This document shows, piece after piece, positions 8,906 through 16,761 of a stretch of 64,000 bases of DNA. Source of the stretch: Pollutiaquabacter aromativorans (GTDB lineage: Bacteria; Bacteroidota; Bacteroidia; AKYH767-A; 2013-40CM-41-45). The number at the start of each line of letters is the position of its first letter. The stretch's first letter is position 1. A program made the translations under genes and the position numbers. Where the stretch lies: positions 2,604,001-2,668,000 of the forward strand of contig CP185379.1 of assembly GCA_049177215.1 (NCBI GenBank), given 5' to 3'. The notes under the pieces are model-generated. The model was not told where the DNA came from and ran no database searches. It was given only the letters and a program-made list of their open reading frames with translations.

Positions 8906-9738
8906 ATCCCACCGTGCCGTTCGATGCGGTCGCGCAGGCGTACGACCAACAGTTCACCCGGAGTGCCACCGGCCGACTCCAGCGTGAACGCGTCCATCGT
9001 TTTATCGAAACGATGCCGCTGTTGAAGAAGCCCGCACGCGTGCTCGAGTTGAATTGCGGCACCGGAGAAGACGCGCTATGGCTGGCCCGGAAAGGACATC
9101 AGGTCACCGCCACCGATAACTCAGCAGGCATGCTGGATGCCGCGCGAGAGAAATTCCGGAATGCCGATCCACTGCACGGTAGCGTTCGCTTTCTTCATTA
9201 TGATTTGAACGGCCCCCCGGCAGCGGGTTGGCAATCCTCCTACGATTTGATTTTCTCGAACTTCGGCGGACTCAACTGTCTGGACGCGTCATCGATCCAA
9301 CGGCTGTCCGGAAAGCTGGTCCAGTACCTGCGACCGGGAGGCAAGCTCGTGCTGGTGATCATGGGACGCCGTTGTCTGAGTGAGCAATTGTATTTTCTAT
9401 CGAAAGGTCATCCGCAAAAAGCCTTTCGCAGGAAGAGCAAACAACCGGTTACCGTGCATCTGGCCGATGGCCATGAACAATTGACATGGTACTACCGGCC
9501 GGGCGAGTTGGACCATCTCCTCAACCCGCATTTTCGGCGTTCTCATTTGGAACCCGTCGGCTTTTTCCTGCCGCCGAGCTATCTCGATCATCGGGTGGCG
9601 CGGCATCCCCGGTTGTTGCGCCTGCTCAAACGGTTGGAAGACTCCCTTCAAGGCTGGTCGCTGCTCGCCGACCGGGCCGATCACTACCTGGCTGAATTCA
9701 CTTCGCTGCGTCAGGATAATCCGGTCAAGACCGCTTGA
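8902..9738 (+). CDS. class I SAM-dependent methyltransferase
   Basis: 278 residues from ATG 8902, which overlaps the preceding stop. Motif I is LELNCGTGEDALWLA (about residues 50-64) with the acidic ribose-binding residue in VTATDNSAGML. Motif IV/post-I is YDLIFSNFGGLNC. The C-terminal part has basic segments (FRRKSKQPVTVHL) that may bind the substrate. It uses SAM as methyl donor for an unknown acceptor. Its position between two coupled radical SAM genes suggests it tailors the same product. An in-frame extension upstream lies inside the previous gene and is disregarded. Confidence 0.85.
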   Translation: MNPTVPFDAVAQAYDQQFTRSATGRLQRERVHRFIETMPLLKKPARVLELNCGTGEDALWLARKGHQVTATDNSAGMLDAAREKFRNADPLHGSVRFLHYDLNGPPAAGWQSSYDLIFSNFGGLNCLDASSIQRLSGKLVQYLRPGGKLVLVIMGRRCLSEQLYFLSKGHPQKAFRRKSKQPVTVHLADGHEQLTWYYRPGELDHLLNPHFRRSHLEPVGFFLPPSYLDHRVARHPRLLRLLKRLEDSLQGWSLLADRADHYLAEFTSLRQDNPVKTA

Positions 9739-11144
9739 AAATCCTCTTTACCCACGGCTATTTCCTGAGGGAAGATCCGCGTGAACAGCAGATCATGAAA
9801 CCCTATCCGCCACTGGGCATCTTGTATTTGTCGGCCTGGCTGGAACAGAACGGCTTCATCAACGAAGTCTTCGACTCGACCTTTTCGGATTTCGAAACGC
9901 TCTGCCGCAAACTCGAGCAAGAACCTCCGCAGGTGCTGGCCGTGTACACGAACCTGATGACGAAATTGAACGTCCTGCGCCTGATCCGTCATGTACGTTC
10001 AACCGAAGCCTTGTCGGGTACGCGGATCGTGCTGGGCGGACCGGAGGTTCGGAATCACGCGGAGAATTTTCTCCGTCACGGCGCCGACCTGATCGTGGTT
10101 GGCGAGGGGGAAGAAACGATGCTGGACATTGTACGACGTTTACAGGAACGCGGAGCAGGTATCAGGAACTTCGAACTCGCAACGGGAATCGACGGCTGTA
10201 TCACGCTTGATGATCGCGGCGAACTGAGCCAATCGCCGGAGCGCCGGCTCCTCCGCGACCTGGACGAACTGCCGGCTCCCGCGCGACATCAGATCCAATT
10301 GACGCGCTACCTGGATGCCTGGCGATCCCGTCACGGCTACAGCGCCATCTCGGTGAGTACCATGCGCGGATGTCCGTATACCTGCAAGTGGTGCAGCCGG
10401 GCCGTGTATGGCCAGACCTACCGAAGGCGCAGTCCCGAAAAAGTCGTGGATGAACTGGCACAATTGAAACAGCGTTACGACTTCGACACCATCTGGTTTG
10501 TGGACGACGTGTTCACGATCAGTCATCGCTGGCTGGAAGGATTTAGGGACGCGTTGGTGAACCGCGGGCTTGACCTCCGGTTCGAATGCATCACCCGGGC
10601 CGACCGGATGAATGAAACCGTCATCCGCTTGTTGAAGGAAAGCGGTTGCTTCCGCGTCTGGATCGGGGCGGAAAGCGGCTCACAGTCGGTGATTGACGCG
10701 ATGGACCGGCGCGTCGACGTGCAACAGGTGCGAACCATGATCCGGGCAACGCGTGCCGCGGGGATGGAGGCCGGTACTTTCCTGATGCTGGGATATCCGG
10801 GAGAGACGGAAGCCGATATAGAAGAAACGATCCGTCATCTGAAGGATTCACGTCCCGATCATTATACCATCACCTTAGCCTACCCGATCAAAGGCACCCC
10901 CTTGTACGGCGAAACGGAGGGATCCTTCCTTCATGATCCGGATTGGGCTCATTCAACCGACCGGGATATTGATTTTCAAAGAACCTATCCGAGGAAATTC
11001 TATGACTACGCGATCAGGAGGATGCACAATGAAGTTGCCTTCACACGCGCATGGGTCGCCGGGGGACGTGGAATTGCCCGTGCTTTGGTATTCAAGATGA
11101 AATCATTGGCAGCCAAAGGCGGTATGTTGATACACCGCCGTTGA
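9735..11144 (+). CDS. radical SAM protein with N-terminal B12-binding-like domain (copy 2)
   Basis: 469 residues, starting at TTG 9735 in a TTGA overlap with the methyltransferase stop; the resulting MKILFTHGYFLRED aligns with MKRLLFTHSYFLRFD of copy 1. The iron-sulfur motif is CPYTCKWC (Cys213, Cys217, Cys220). The N-terminal domain retains IVLGGPEV and GEGEETM, typical of cobalamin-binding folds, but has VFDSTF where DxHxxG is expected, as in copy 1. The barrel includes IGAESGSQSVIDAMDRR and a GYPGETEADIEET loop. The tandem paralogy suggests sequential reactions on one scaffold, or one duplicated enzyme. A weak terminator follows. Confidence 0.87.
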   Translation: MKILFTHGYFLREDPREQQIMKPYPPLGILYLSAWLEQNGFINEVFDSTFSDFETLCRKLEQEPPQVLAVYTNLMTKLNVLRLIRHVRSTEALSGTRIVLGGPEVRNHAENFLRHGADLIVVGEGEETMLDIVRRLQERGAGIRNFELATGIDGCITLDDRGELSQSPERRLLRDLDELPAPARHQIQLTRYLDAWRSRHGYSAISVSTMRGCPYTCKWCSRAVYGQTYRRRSPEKVVDELAQLKQRYDFDTIWFVDDVFTISHRWLEGFRDALVNRGLDLRFECITRADRMNETVIRLLKESGCFRVWIGAESGSQSVIDAMDRRVDVQQVRTMIRATRAAGMEAGTFLMLGYPGETEADIEETIRHLKDSRPDHYTITLAYPIKGTPLYGETEGSFLHDPDWAHSTDRDIDFQRTYPRKFYDYAIRRMHNEVAFTRAWVAGGRGIARALVFKMKSLAAKGGMLIHRR

Positions 11145-11153
11145 AACCGGAAT

Positions 11154-11169
11154 AAAGCCGGGGCTTTTT
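11154..11169 (+). terminator. possible short terminator after the radical SAM operon
   Basis: AAAGC-CGGG-GCTTT followed by TT and then a T-rich stretch, 10 nt past the last stop. The stem is only 5 bp, so efficiency is doubtful. Confidence 0.4.
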
Positions 11170-11202
11170 CGTTTCTTTAACCTCCACATTCACCCCTTAC
11201 CA

Positions 11203-11754
11203 GTGGTTTCCAGAAAGACGATTCCCGAACAGGAACTGATCGAACTGCTTGCATCCCGCGATGTCAAGGGACTGGAATACCTGTACGATCGCTATTCGGC
11301 TGCCTTATACGGTGTGATACATCGCATTGTGGGCGTGCAGGAACGTTCAGAGGAGATCCTGCAGGAAACTTTTTTGCGCATTTGGGAGCGGGTCCGTCAT
11401 TATGATCCTGCCAAGGGCCGTTTGTTCACCTGGATGTTGAACATTGCGCGCAACCTGGCGATCGATGCCGTTCGCTCACGCGAATTCAGGGAACACCGGC
11501 AAGACGATCCGCTGGAAAAAGCGGAACATTCCCACACCCGAAACGGCTTTAACCCGGAAACCATCGGGCTACGAAACCTCGTAGATACCCTTGACGCGGA
11601 TTACCGGGAGATCATCGATCTGCTGTATTACCGCGGTTTGACCCAGGCCGAGGCGGCGCTGAAACTGAACATTCCGCTGGGAACCGTCAAGACCCGATCG
11701 CGGGCGGCGCTGCTGAAGTTGCGGGCCTTGTTTGAAACAGAAATAGAGCATTGA
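11203..11754 (+). CDS. ECF-type RNA polymerase sigma factor (SigK-like)
   Basis: 183 residues from GTG 11203. Region 2 is seen in EEILQETFLRIWERV followed by FTWMLNIARNLAIDAVRS, and region 4 in LTQAEAALKLNIPLGTVKTRSRAAL, the helix-turn-helix that reads the -35 element. It would direct RNA polymerase to a small regulon and be held inactive by the membrane anti-sigma factor encoded immediately downstream. That partner is RskA-like, so this belongs to the SigK/RskA class rather than the FecI/FecR class found at 52.7 kb. No start-proximal promoter box could be assigned. Confidence 0.92.
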   Translation: MVSRKTIPEQELIELLASRDVKGLEYLYDRYSAALYGVIHRIVGVQERSEEILQETFLRIWERVRHYDPAKGRLFTWMLNIARNLAIDAVRSREFREHRQDDPLEKAEHSHTRNGFNPETIGLRNLVDTLDADYREIIDLLYYRGLTQAEAALKLNIPLGTVKTRSRAALLKLRALFETEIEH

Positions 11755-11762
11755 ACGGAAGC

Positions 11763-12560
11763 ATGGACGTGAAGGAGTACATAGAATCCGGAATTGTGGA
11801 GCTGTACGCGATGGGCAACCTCTCGTCGACCGAGCGCATGGAGTTCGAGCAGCGCCTGCTCCTGTATCCGGAATTGCGAGCTGAATTGGATCGGGTCCAG
11901 CAGGCACTTGAACAGTATGCCGAGGCGCATTCCATCAATCCACGACCCTCGACGCGTCGACGGCTGATGGATCACGTGCGTGAACAACAACGTTCCGAAT
12001 CCGGGGAAGCACAGCGTGACCGCTCCTTCTACCTCACCTATAAATACCTGATCGCGGCGAGTCTCGCGGCCTTGTTCATCAGCACCTTCGCATCCTGGTT
12101 CTTTTATTCCCGCTGGAACGATGCCGAAGAGCGCTATACGGCGGTGCTGCAGGAAAAACAATCACTTTCGCTGAATCTGAATACGCTCCAGGCTTCCTTC
12201 GATAAACTGTATGCGGACCACATGATCGGACGTGATCCCGATGTCAGGATCCTGACACTTGCCATGGCCGACTCCAGCGCGAAACCGATGGCACGCATCT
12301 ACTGGAACCCGCGCTCCCACGAGACCTGGGTCGAAGTATTGGAACCCATGCCGGCCGAAAACGGCATGCAATACCAGTTGTGGGCCATGGAGGCCGACAC
12401 GCCTGTCAATGCCGGCATGTTCGATATGCCGGAGGAGGACGGTATGTTCCGGGTAAAGGACGTCGCCATCGCGACCGCCTGGGCCGTCACCGTGGAGCCG
12501 AAAGGCGGAAGCGAACGACCCACCATGGAACGAAAGGTCATGGTCACACCGGGTAGTTAA
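11763..12560 (+). CDS. anti-sigma factor, RskA-like (anti-sigma-K)
   Basis: 265 residues from ATG 11763 (a TTG at 11751 overlapping the sigma stop would add four). The cytoplasmic N-terminus carries the anti-sigma zinc-finger-like helical region (DVKEYIESGIVELYAMGNLSS), without Cys. A single membrane helix lies at about 95-115, followed by a coiled-coil-like stretch. The periplasmic RskA domain includes WVEVLEPMPAENGMQYQLWA and a terminal AVTVEPKGGSERPT. It sequesters the sigma factor until an envelope signal triggers its loss. Gene order sigma then anti-sigma with 8 nt spacing supports co-transcription. Confidence 0.88.
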   Translation: MDVKEYIESGIVELYAMGNLSSTERMEFEQRLLLYPELRAELDRVQQALEQYAEAHSINPRPSTRRRLMDHVREQQRSESGEAQRDRSFYLTYKYLIAASLAALFISTFASWFFYSRWNDAEERYTAVLQEKQSLSLNLNTLQASFDKLYADHMIGRDPDVRILTLAMADSSAKPMARIYWNPRSHETWVEVLEPMPAENGMQYQLWAMEADTPVNAGMFDMPEEDGMFRVKDVAIATAWAVTVEPKGGSERPTMERKVMVTPGS

Positions 12561-12586
12561 AGCCTACCGACGCGTTTACCTTTTTC

Positions 12587-12594
12587 TATCTTTG
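12587..12594 (+). promoter_or_regulatory. -7 box TATCTTTG close to the next start codon
   Basis: A perfect TAnnTTTG match ending 8 nt before the ATG at 12603. Given that spacing, transcription would begin at or just before the start codon. Confidence 0.55.
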
Positions 12595-12602
12595 AAGGAG
12601 TC

Positions 12603-12968
12603 ATGCGCCTCCTGTTCACCGGCCTGCTCCTGCTTAGCTCGCTTTGGTCGTGTACCAAGGATAAGCAAACGATCTTGTTCGTCCGGCCTGCCGGATGCGA
12701 CAGCAGCCTGGTCAGTTACAGTCGTCAGATCCGTCCGATCATCCTGAACAACTGCGCTTTCAGCGGTTGTCATGTGGCCGGAGGCGAGGGCGCGTACGAC
12801 TACCGGACCTACGGGGTACTGGCCGACCGCATCCGGAGCGGTCGATTGTTGCAGCGACTTCGGTTGGATCCGGAAGACCCGATGAAGATGCCGGAAGATT
12901 TCGAGATGAATCCCTGCGACCGGTACACGCTTGAATTATGGATACAACAGGGATTTCCAGACAACTGA
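12603..12968 (+). CDS. small lipoprotein with cytochrome c-like CX4CH motif
   Basis: 121 residues: a lipoprotein signal ending LSSLWSC (lipidated Cys17) and a mature domain with NNCAFSGCH (Cys51, Cys56, His57) followed by a DPMKMPEDF segment that could supply a distal methionine. The spacing is CX4CH rather than the usual CXXCH of c-type cytochromes; similar xxCAxSGCH motifs occur in Bacteroidota proteins annotated as cytochrome c domains. It may bind heme at the periplasmic face or outer membrane; heme attachment is inferred, not shown. It heads a tight three-gene set with a YceI protein (3 nt gap) and a DUF5777 barrel. Confidence 0.7.
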   Translation: MRLLFTGLLLLSSLWSCTKDKQTILFVRPAGCDSSLVSYSRQIRPIILNNCAFSGCHVAGGEGAYDYRTYGVLADRIRSGRLLQRLRLDPEDPMKMPEDFEMNPCDRYTLELWIQQGFPDN

Positions 12969-12971
12969 ACC

Positions 12972-13538
12972 ATGCGGCTCTCCCCTCTCGCCATCATGCT
13001 GCTGATTTCCTTCCTGTTCGTTTCAACATGCACAGAAGGGCAAAGCGTCTACATTACCGATAAAGGATTCGTTTCATTCTTTTCCGAAGCGCCGATTGAG
13101 AATATCGAAGGCCGCCACCTCGGACCGCAATCGATCCTGAACCTTCCCAAACGTGAGCTAGCATTCATCATTCCGATCCGGGGATTTCATTTTGAAAAGT
13201 CGCTGATGGAGGAGCATTTCAACGAGAAGTACATGGAGAGCGACCGGTTTCCGAACGCCACCTTCACGGGAACCCTCAGCCAACCGATCCATCCGGGCCT
13301 TGACACGTCGATGGCCATGGAAGCCGCGGGAAAGATGACCATCCACGGCGTCGAGCAAAGCCTGCAGATTCCCGGTAAAGCCGAAGTTCGGAATGGCGTG
13401 ATCCGTCTGACTGCCAGCTTTCCAATCGCGGTCAAGTCTTACGGGATCTCCATCCCAAAACTTCTTACGGAGAACATTGCGGATACGGTCCGCGTGGATC
13501 TGGACATTACCTACAAGCCATTTCGTAAAAACGACTGA
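12972..13538 (+). CDS. YceI-family secreted lipocalin-like protein
   Basis: 188 residues with an N-terminal signal sequence (about 1-23, ending TEGQS). The mature part has the YceI pattern: ITDKGFVSFFSEAPIENIEG, then the conserved HFNEKYMESDRFPNATFTG segment and a MTIHGVEQSLQIPGKAEV strand. YceI proteins form an extended beta-barrel that binds polyisoprenoid-type lipids or quinones in the periplasm. The ATG is 3 nt after the cytochrome-like lipoprotein, and its stop overlaps the start of the DUF5777 gene, so all three are likely co-expressed and may form a periplasmic redox or lipid unit. Confidence 0.88.
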   Translation: MRLSPLAIMLLISFLFVSTCTEGQSVYITDKGFVSFFSEAPIENIEGRHLGPQSILNLPKRELAFIIPIRGFHFEKSLMEEHFNEKYMESDRFPNATFTGTLSQPIHPGLDTSMAMEAAGKMTIHGVEQSLQIPGKAEVRNGVIRLTASFPIAVKSYGISIPKLLTENIADTVRVDLDITYKPFRKND

Positions 13539-14422
13539 TGGTCAAACGACTCCTTCTGCTATCGTTGCTGGCCGCTTTGTGCGCACCGGCGTTCGCGCAA
13601 GACGACCTGTTGAATCAGTTGCGACTTGAGAGCGGGTCGGGTGAGCACGAGCGCGTCATGGCCACCTTCAAGGGCAACCATGTGGTGAACATGCAGAGCA
13701 CCGAAACCGTCCGAAAGCACAACCTGGATTTCCGTGTCAGTCATTTGTTCGGCACCATGGGAACGGAAAGCGGCGGAGGAAAGCACACCTTGTATGGGCT
13801 GGACCAGTCGAATGACATCCGGATCGGGCTGCATTTTGGCATCACCGACAAGTTGATGGTCGGTGTGGCCCGCTACAAACGCATGGAGAACTTTGAAGGA
13901 TTCCTGAAGTACCGCATCCTGGAGCAAACGCAGGATGATCACGTTCCCCTCGCGCTGACCGCATTCTCCAACGTAGCGCTTTCGGCTGTCGCCGGGGAAG
14001 TGATTGAGCGAAACACCGACCGGTTGACCTATCACAGTTCGCTGATCATCGCCCGAAAATTCTCTCCCGGCTTCTCGCTTGCTGCCGGTGGAGGTTTCCT
14101 TCATCGCAACATTACTGCGGATGGCGATCCTTCGGATCTGTTCAGTTTTCAGGCCGGTGTTCGCTGGCGATTCACCAAAAGCGCATCCGTTCTCGCCGAT
14201 TACTCGCACGCCTTCGGCCGCGAAGAACTTCTGCCGGATTATCAGGATGTGATCGGTGGCGGGCTGGAACTGGAAACAGGCGGGCATGTCTTCACGATCA
14301 TGCTGACCAATGCAAGTGGATTGATGGAAAACGATTTTCTCGTGAACACGCTTGATTCCTGGAGCAAGGGGGGAATGAAATTCAGTTTCATCATCTCGCG
14401 CGTTTTCGGGTTGAAGAAATAA
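13538..14422 (+). CDS. DUF5777-family outer-membrane beta-barrel protein
   Basis: 294 residues; signal peptide ends CAPAFAQ (about residue 20). The mature chain is an alternation of amphipathic strands, with NVHVVNMQST-like start (GNHVVNMQSTETVRKHNLDF), an RVSHLFG strand, GLDQSNDIRIGLHFGITDKLMVGV and a final FSFIISRVFG strand. This matches DUF5777 proteins of Bacteroidota, predicted outer-membrane barrels of unknown role often found beside YceI and cytochrome-like genes. The ATG overlaps the YceI stop by one base. Function beyond the fold is not inferable. Confidence 0.8.
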   Translation: MVKRLLLLSLLAALCAPAFAQDDLLNQLRLESGSGEHERVMATFKGNHVVNMQSTETVRKHNLDFRVSHLFGTMGTESGGGKHTLYGLDQSNDIRIGLHFGITDKLMVGVARYKRMENFEGFLKYRILEQTQDDHVPLALTAFSNVALSAVAGEVIERNTDRLTYHSSLIIARKFSPGFSLAAGGGFLHRNITADGDPSDLFSFQAGVRWRFTKSASVLADYSHAFGREELLPDYQDVIGGGLELETGGHVFTIMLTNASGLMENDFLVNTLDSWSKGGMKFSFIISRVFGLKK

Positions 14423-14489
14423 TCCGGGACAGCACATTCCGGAACGGGAAACTCTTCCAGACGGTATTCCTGACAGCGCGTAAACTGCT

Positions 14490-14497
14490 TACCTTCG
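14490..14497 (+). promoter_or_regulatory. -7 box TACCTTCG abutting the DUF4271 start
   Basis: One mismatch to TAnnTTTG; the box ends only 4 nt before ATG 14502. The identical octamer precedes the gene at 61461, and a near copy precedes the tRNA gene at 61980. Confidence 0.45.
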
Positions 14498-14501
14498 CGG
14501 C

Positions 14502-15344
14502 ATGCCGGACACCTTGAGCCTGATAGGTTTGCCGAACGACAGCCTGGCCTTTGCCGACTCTGTCGGGGTGAGCGCTACCGACAGTCTGGTTCGGATCGTG
14601 CCGGCCCCGCCGGTCAAGACCAGCCCGGCGATCATCAATCTGTACGGTGACCACGCGCTGCAGCCGACACACAACGGACCGATCGACCGGCCGTATGTTT
14701 CGCCGGATTGGTTGTTTCCAATCCTGCTGCTGATCGCGGCGGTGTTCACCTGGCTTCGCGTCTTCTACAACAAGTACTTTACGCAGCTCTTTGAGGCGGT
14801 CGTCAACAACAACCTGACGAACCAGATCGTACGCGACGAGAACATCCTGGTTCAACGCGCTTCGGTTTATCTCAGCATCGTCTTTTACCTGGTAGGCGCC
14901 TTGTTCCTGTACGAATTCAGCCTGCATCGGAACTGGCCGCTTGCCGGCATTGGCAGTGGATTTCCCCGCTTTCTTTTCTTCGCGATCCTGGTGTCAGCCG
15001 TCTATGCTTTGAAATTCCTGATATTAAAAATCGCCGGCTGGCTGTTCGATGTAGAAAAGGAGACCGCCCTCTACATCTTCAACGTCTTTCTCCTGAACAA
15101 CCTGTTGGGCATCCTGTTACTGCCTTTCATCGCATTGCTGGCCTTTCACGGAGCGCTGCCGGGAGACCGCTTGTTCCAGGCCGCCTTGATCCTGATCGGC
15201 CTGGTTTATCTGTATCGGCTGTTTCGCGGATTCCTGGTCGGGATAGGAACCTCCGGATTCTCACCGCTTTATTTGTTTTTGTATCTTTGCACCCTTGAAA
15301 TCGCCCCTTTGTTGGTGCTCCTGCGCCTGGCGTCAAGGAGTTGA
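14502..15344 (+). CDS. DUF4271 integral membrane protein
   Basis: 280 residues with a hydrophilic N-terminus of about 70 residues, then some seven hydrophobic segments between residues 70 and 275. The stretch VFYNKYFTQLFEAVVNNNLTNQIVRDEN after the first helix is characteristic of DUF4271, a Bacteroidota-restricted family usually encoded directly upstream of uroporphyrinogen-III synthase, as here. The role is unknown; conserved linkage suggests a connection to heme synthesis or to the membrane step around it. No signal peptide is apparent. Confidence 0.82.
   Translation: MPDTLSLIGLPNDSLAFADSVGVSATDSLVRIVPAPPVKTSPAIINLYGDHALQPTHNGPIDRPYVSPDWLFPILLLIAAVFTWLRVFYNKYFTQLFEAVVNNNLTNQIVRDENILVQRASVYLSIVFYLVGALFLYEFSLHRNWPLAGIGSGFPRFLFFAILVSAVYALKFLILKIAGWLFDVEKETALYIFNVFLLNNLLGILLLPFIALLAFHGALPGDRLFQAALILIGLVYLYRLFRGFLVGIGTSGFSPLYLFLYLCTLEIAPLLVLLRLASRS
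15282..15289 (+). promoter_or_regulatory. -7 box TATCTTTG inside DUF4271, possible hemD promoter
   Basis: A perfect TAnnTTTG match in a T-rich context, within the 3' end of the DUF4271 gene and 89 nt upstream of hemD. It could give hemD independent transcription, but the coding context makes chance occurrence possible. Confidence 0.35.
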
Positions 15345-15378
15345 TTTCGACTGACGACCGAAACGGAAATTGCAGCCC

Positions 15379-16128
15379 ATGAGCCTGAAAGTGAAGACCA
15401 TTCTGGTTACTCAGCCGAAACCTGAAACCGATAAGTCTCCTTATTACGATTTGGCGAAGAAGTTCAGCCTCAAGATCGACTTCCGTCCGTTCATTCAGGT
15501 CGAGCCGATCCCGGCGAAAGACTTCCGAAAAGACAAGGTCAATCTCGCCGAGCATACGGCGGTCATCCTGACGAGCCGAAACGCCGCCGATCATTTTTTC
15601 CGGGTTTGCAACGAATTGCGCGTCACTGTGCCCGAAACGTTAAAGTACTTCTGCATTTCGGAATCGACTGCTTACTACCTACAGAAATTCGTTGTCTACC
15701 GGAAGCGGAAGATCTTTTTCGGCAAGCAAACCATCAGTGATCTGATGGACGTCATCAAGAAGCACAAGAAGGAGAAATTCCTCGTTCCCTGCACCGATAT
15801 CCACAAGCAGGAAATTTTCGAGACCCTGGACACTCATCACATCGATTATACCAAGGCGGTCATCTATCGAACCGTTGCCAGCGACCTATCCGACCTGGCC
15901 AATGTGAACTATGACGTGCTGGTATTCTTCTCCCCTTCCGGCATCACTTCGCTCCTGAAGAACTTCCCGAAGTTCAAGCAGAACAATACCCGGATCGCCG
16001 CTTTCGGACCGACCACCGCGCAGGCTGTGCTGGATGCGGGTCTTCGTCTCGACATCCAGGCTCCCGTACCGGCAGCGCCTTCGATGACGATGGCGTTGGA
16101 GCAGTACATCAAGAAAGCCAACAAGTAA
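15379..16128 (+). CDS. hemD: uroporphyrinogen-III synthase
   Basis: 249 residues from ATG 15379 (an in-frame TTG at 15370 adds three). HemD cyclises hydroxymethylbilane with inversion of ring D to uroporphyrinogen III, the branch point of heme, siroheme and cobalamin synthesis. Recognisable features are the N-terminal ILVTQPKPETDKSPYYDLA typical of Bacteroidota HemD, the AVILTSRNAADHFF strand-loop, FFSPSGITSLLKNFP and the C-terminal IAAFGPTTAQAVLDAGL. HemD sequences are poorly conserved overall but this pattern and the upstream DUF4271 partner are diagnostic. Cytoplasmic enzyme. Confidence 0.9.
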   Translation: MSLKVKTILVTQPKPETDKSPYYDLAKKFSLKIDFRPFIQVEPIPAKDFRKDKVNLAEHTAVILTSRNAADHFFRVCNELRVTVPETLKYFCISESTAYYLQKFVVYRKRKIFFGKQTISDLMDVIKKHKKEKFLVPCTDIHKQEIFETLDTHHIDYTKAVIYRTVASDLSDLANVNYDVLVFFSPSGITSLLKNFPKFKQNNTRIAAFGPTTAQAVLDAGLRLDIQAPVPAAPSMTMALEQYIKKANK

Positions 16129-16140
16129 TTCCCGGGCGGC

Positions 16141-16545
16141 ATGGCAGCGCTCCGCCGCAATACGTTCCGTAAACTGGAGCGACTCGTCAGTCGCAAGTCC
16201 TTCGAAACCCTCGTTCAGGAAGGTCAATCCGTCCATCATCCCCCTGTTCGCCTGACCTGGCAACGACAGGTCCTTTCCACGGGATTTCCGGCAGCCACGG
16301 CCTTTTCAGTACCAAAACGAAACTTCCGCAGGGCGGTGGACCGGAACCGCATCAAGCGGCTGTTGCGCGAAGCCTTCCGGAAAAATAAAGCGGAACTTTA
16401 CACGTTGCTGGAAGAACGCAAACAAGAGGTCGCGCTTCTGTTCGTATTTACCGGCCGGAAACTCCCCGACTACCGACAGGTGGAAACCCAGGTCATGCGT
16501 TGTCTGCAACAACTGAACGGTCAATTGCGGAGCCATGATGAGTAA
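16141..16545 (+). CDS. rnpA: ribonuclease P protein component
   Basis: 134 residues. RnpA is the basic protein cofactor of RNase P, which trims the 5' leader of pre-tRNAs. The signature RNR helix is clear as RRAVDRNRIKRLLREAFRKN (about residues 60-79), preceded by SVPKRNF. The N-terminal FRKLERLVSRKSFETLVQEG is the usual strand-helix start. It begins 12 nt after hemD and overlaps yidD by 11 nt, the common rnpA-yidD arrangement, although rpmH and yidC are not adjacent here. Confidence 0.93.
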   Translation: MAALRRNTFRKLERLVSRKSFETLVQEGQSVHHPPVRLTWQRQVLSTGFPAATAFSVPKRNFRRAVDRNRIKRLLREAFRKNKAELYTLLEERKQEVALLFVFTGRKLPDYRQVETQVMRCLQQLNGQLRSHDE

Positions 16546-16747
16546 ACTATTCATCGCGATCATCCGTTTCTATCAGGGTGCCTTGTCGCCCCTGCTCCGT
16601 CCGAGTTGTCGTTTCACGCCCACCTGTTCGCAATACGGCATTGAGGCGATCAAAAAGCACGGTGCATTCCGAGGCGGATGGCTTACCTTGAAGCGCATCG
16701 CCCGGTGTCATCCCTGGGGAGGACACGGTCACGACCCTGTTCCCTGA
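16535..16747 (+). CDS. yidD: membrane protein insertion efficiency factor YidD
   Basis: 70 residues. YidD is a small amphipathic inner-membrane-associated protein that helps YidC insert membrane proteins. The conserved YQGALSPLL, SCRFTPTCSQYGIEAIKKHG and RCHPWGGHGHDPVP motifs are all present, with the three conserved cysteines. ATG 16535 (or 16538) lies inside the end of rnpA, indicating translational coupling. Full-length for the family. Confidence 0.95.
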   Translation: MMSKLFIAIIRFYQGALSPLLRPSCRFTPTCSQYGIEAIKKHGAFRGGWLTLKRIARCHPWGGHGHDPVP

Positions 16748-16761
16748 AAAAAATCGTTGGA

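Noticed and set aside
13559..14437. 292-residue minus-strand frame across the DUF5777 gene
   Set aside because: Antisense to a barrel gene with a signal peptide and tight operon spacing.
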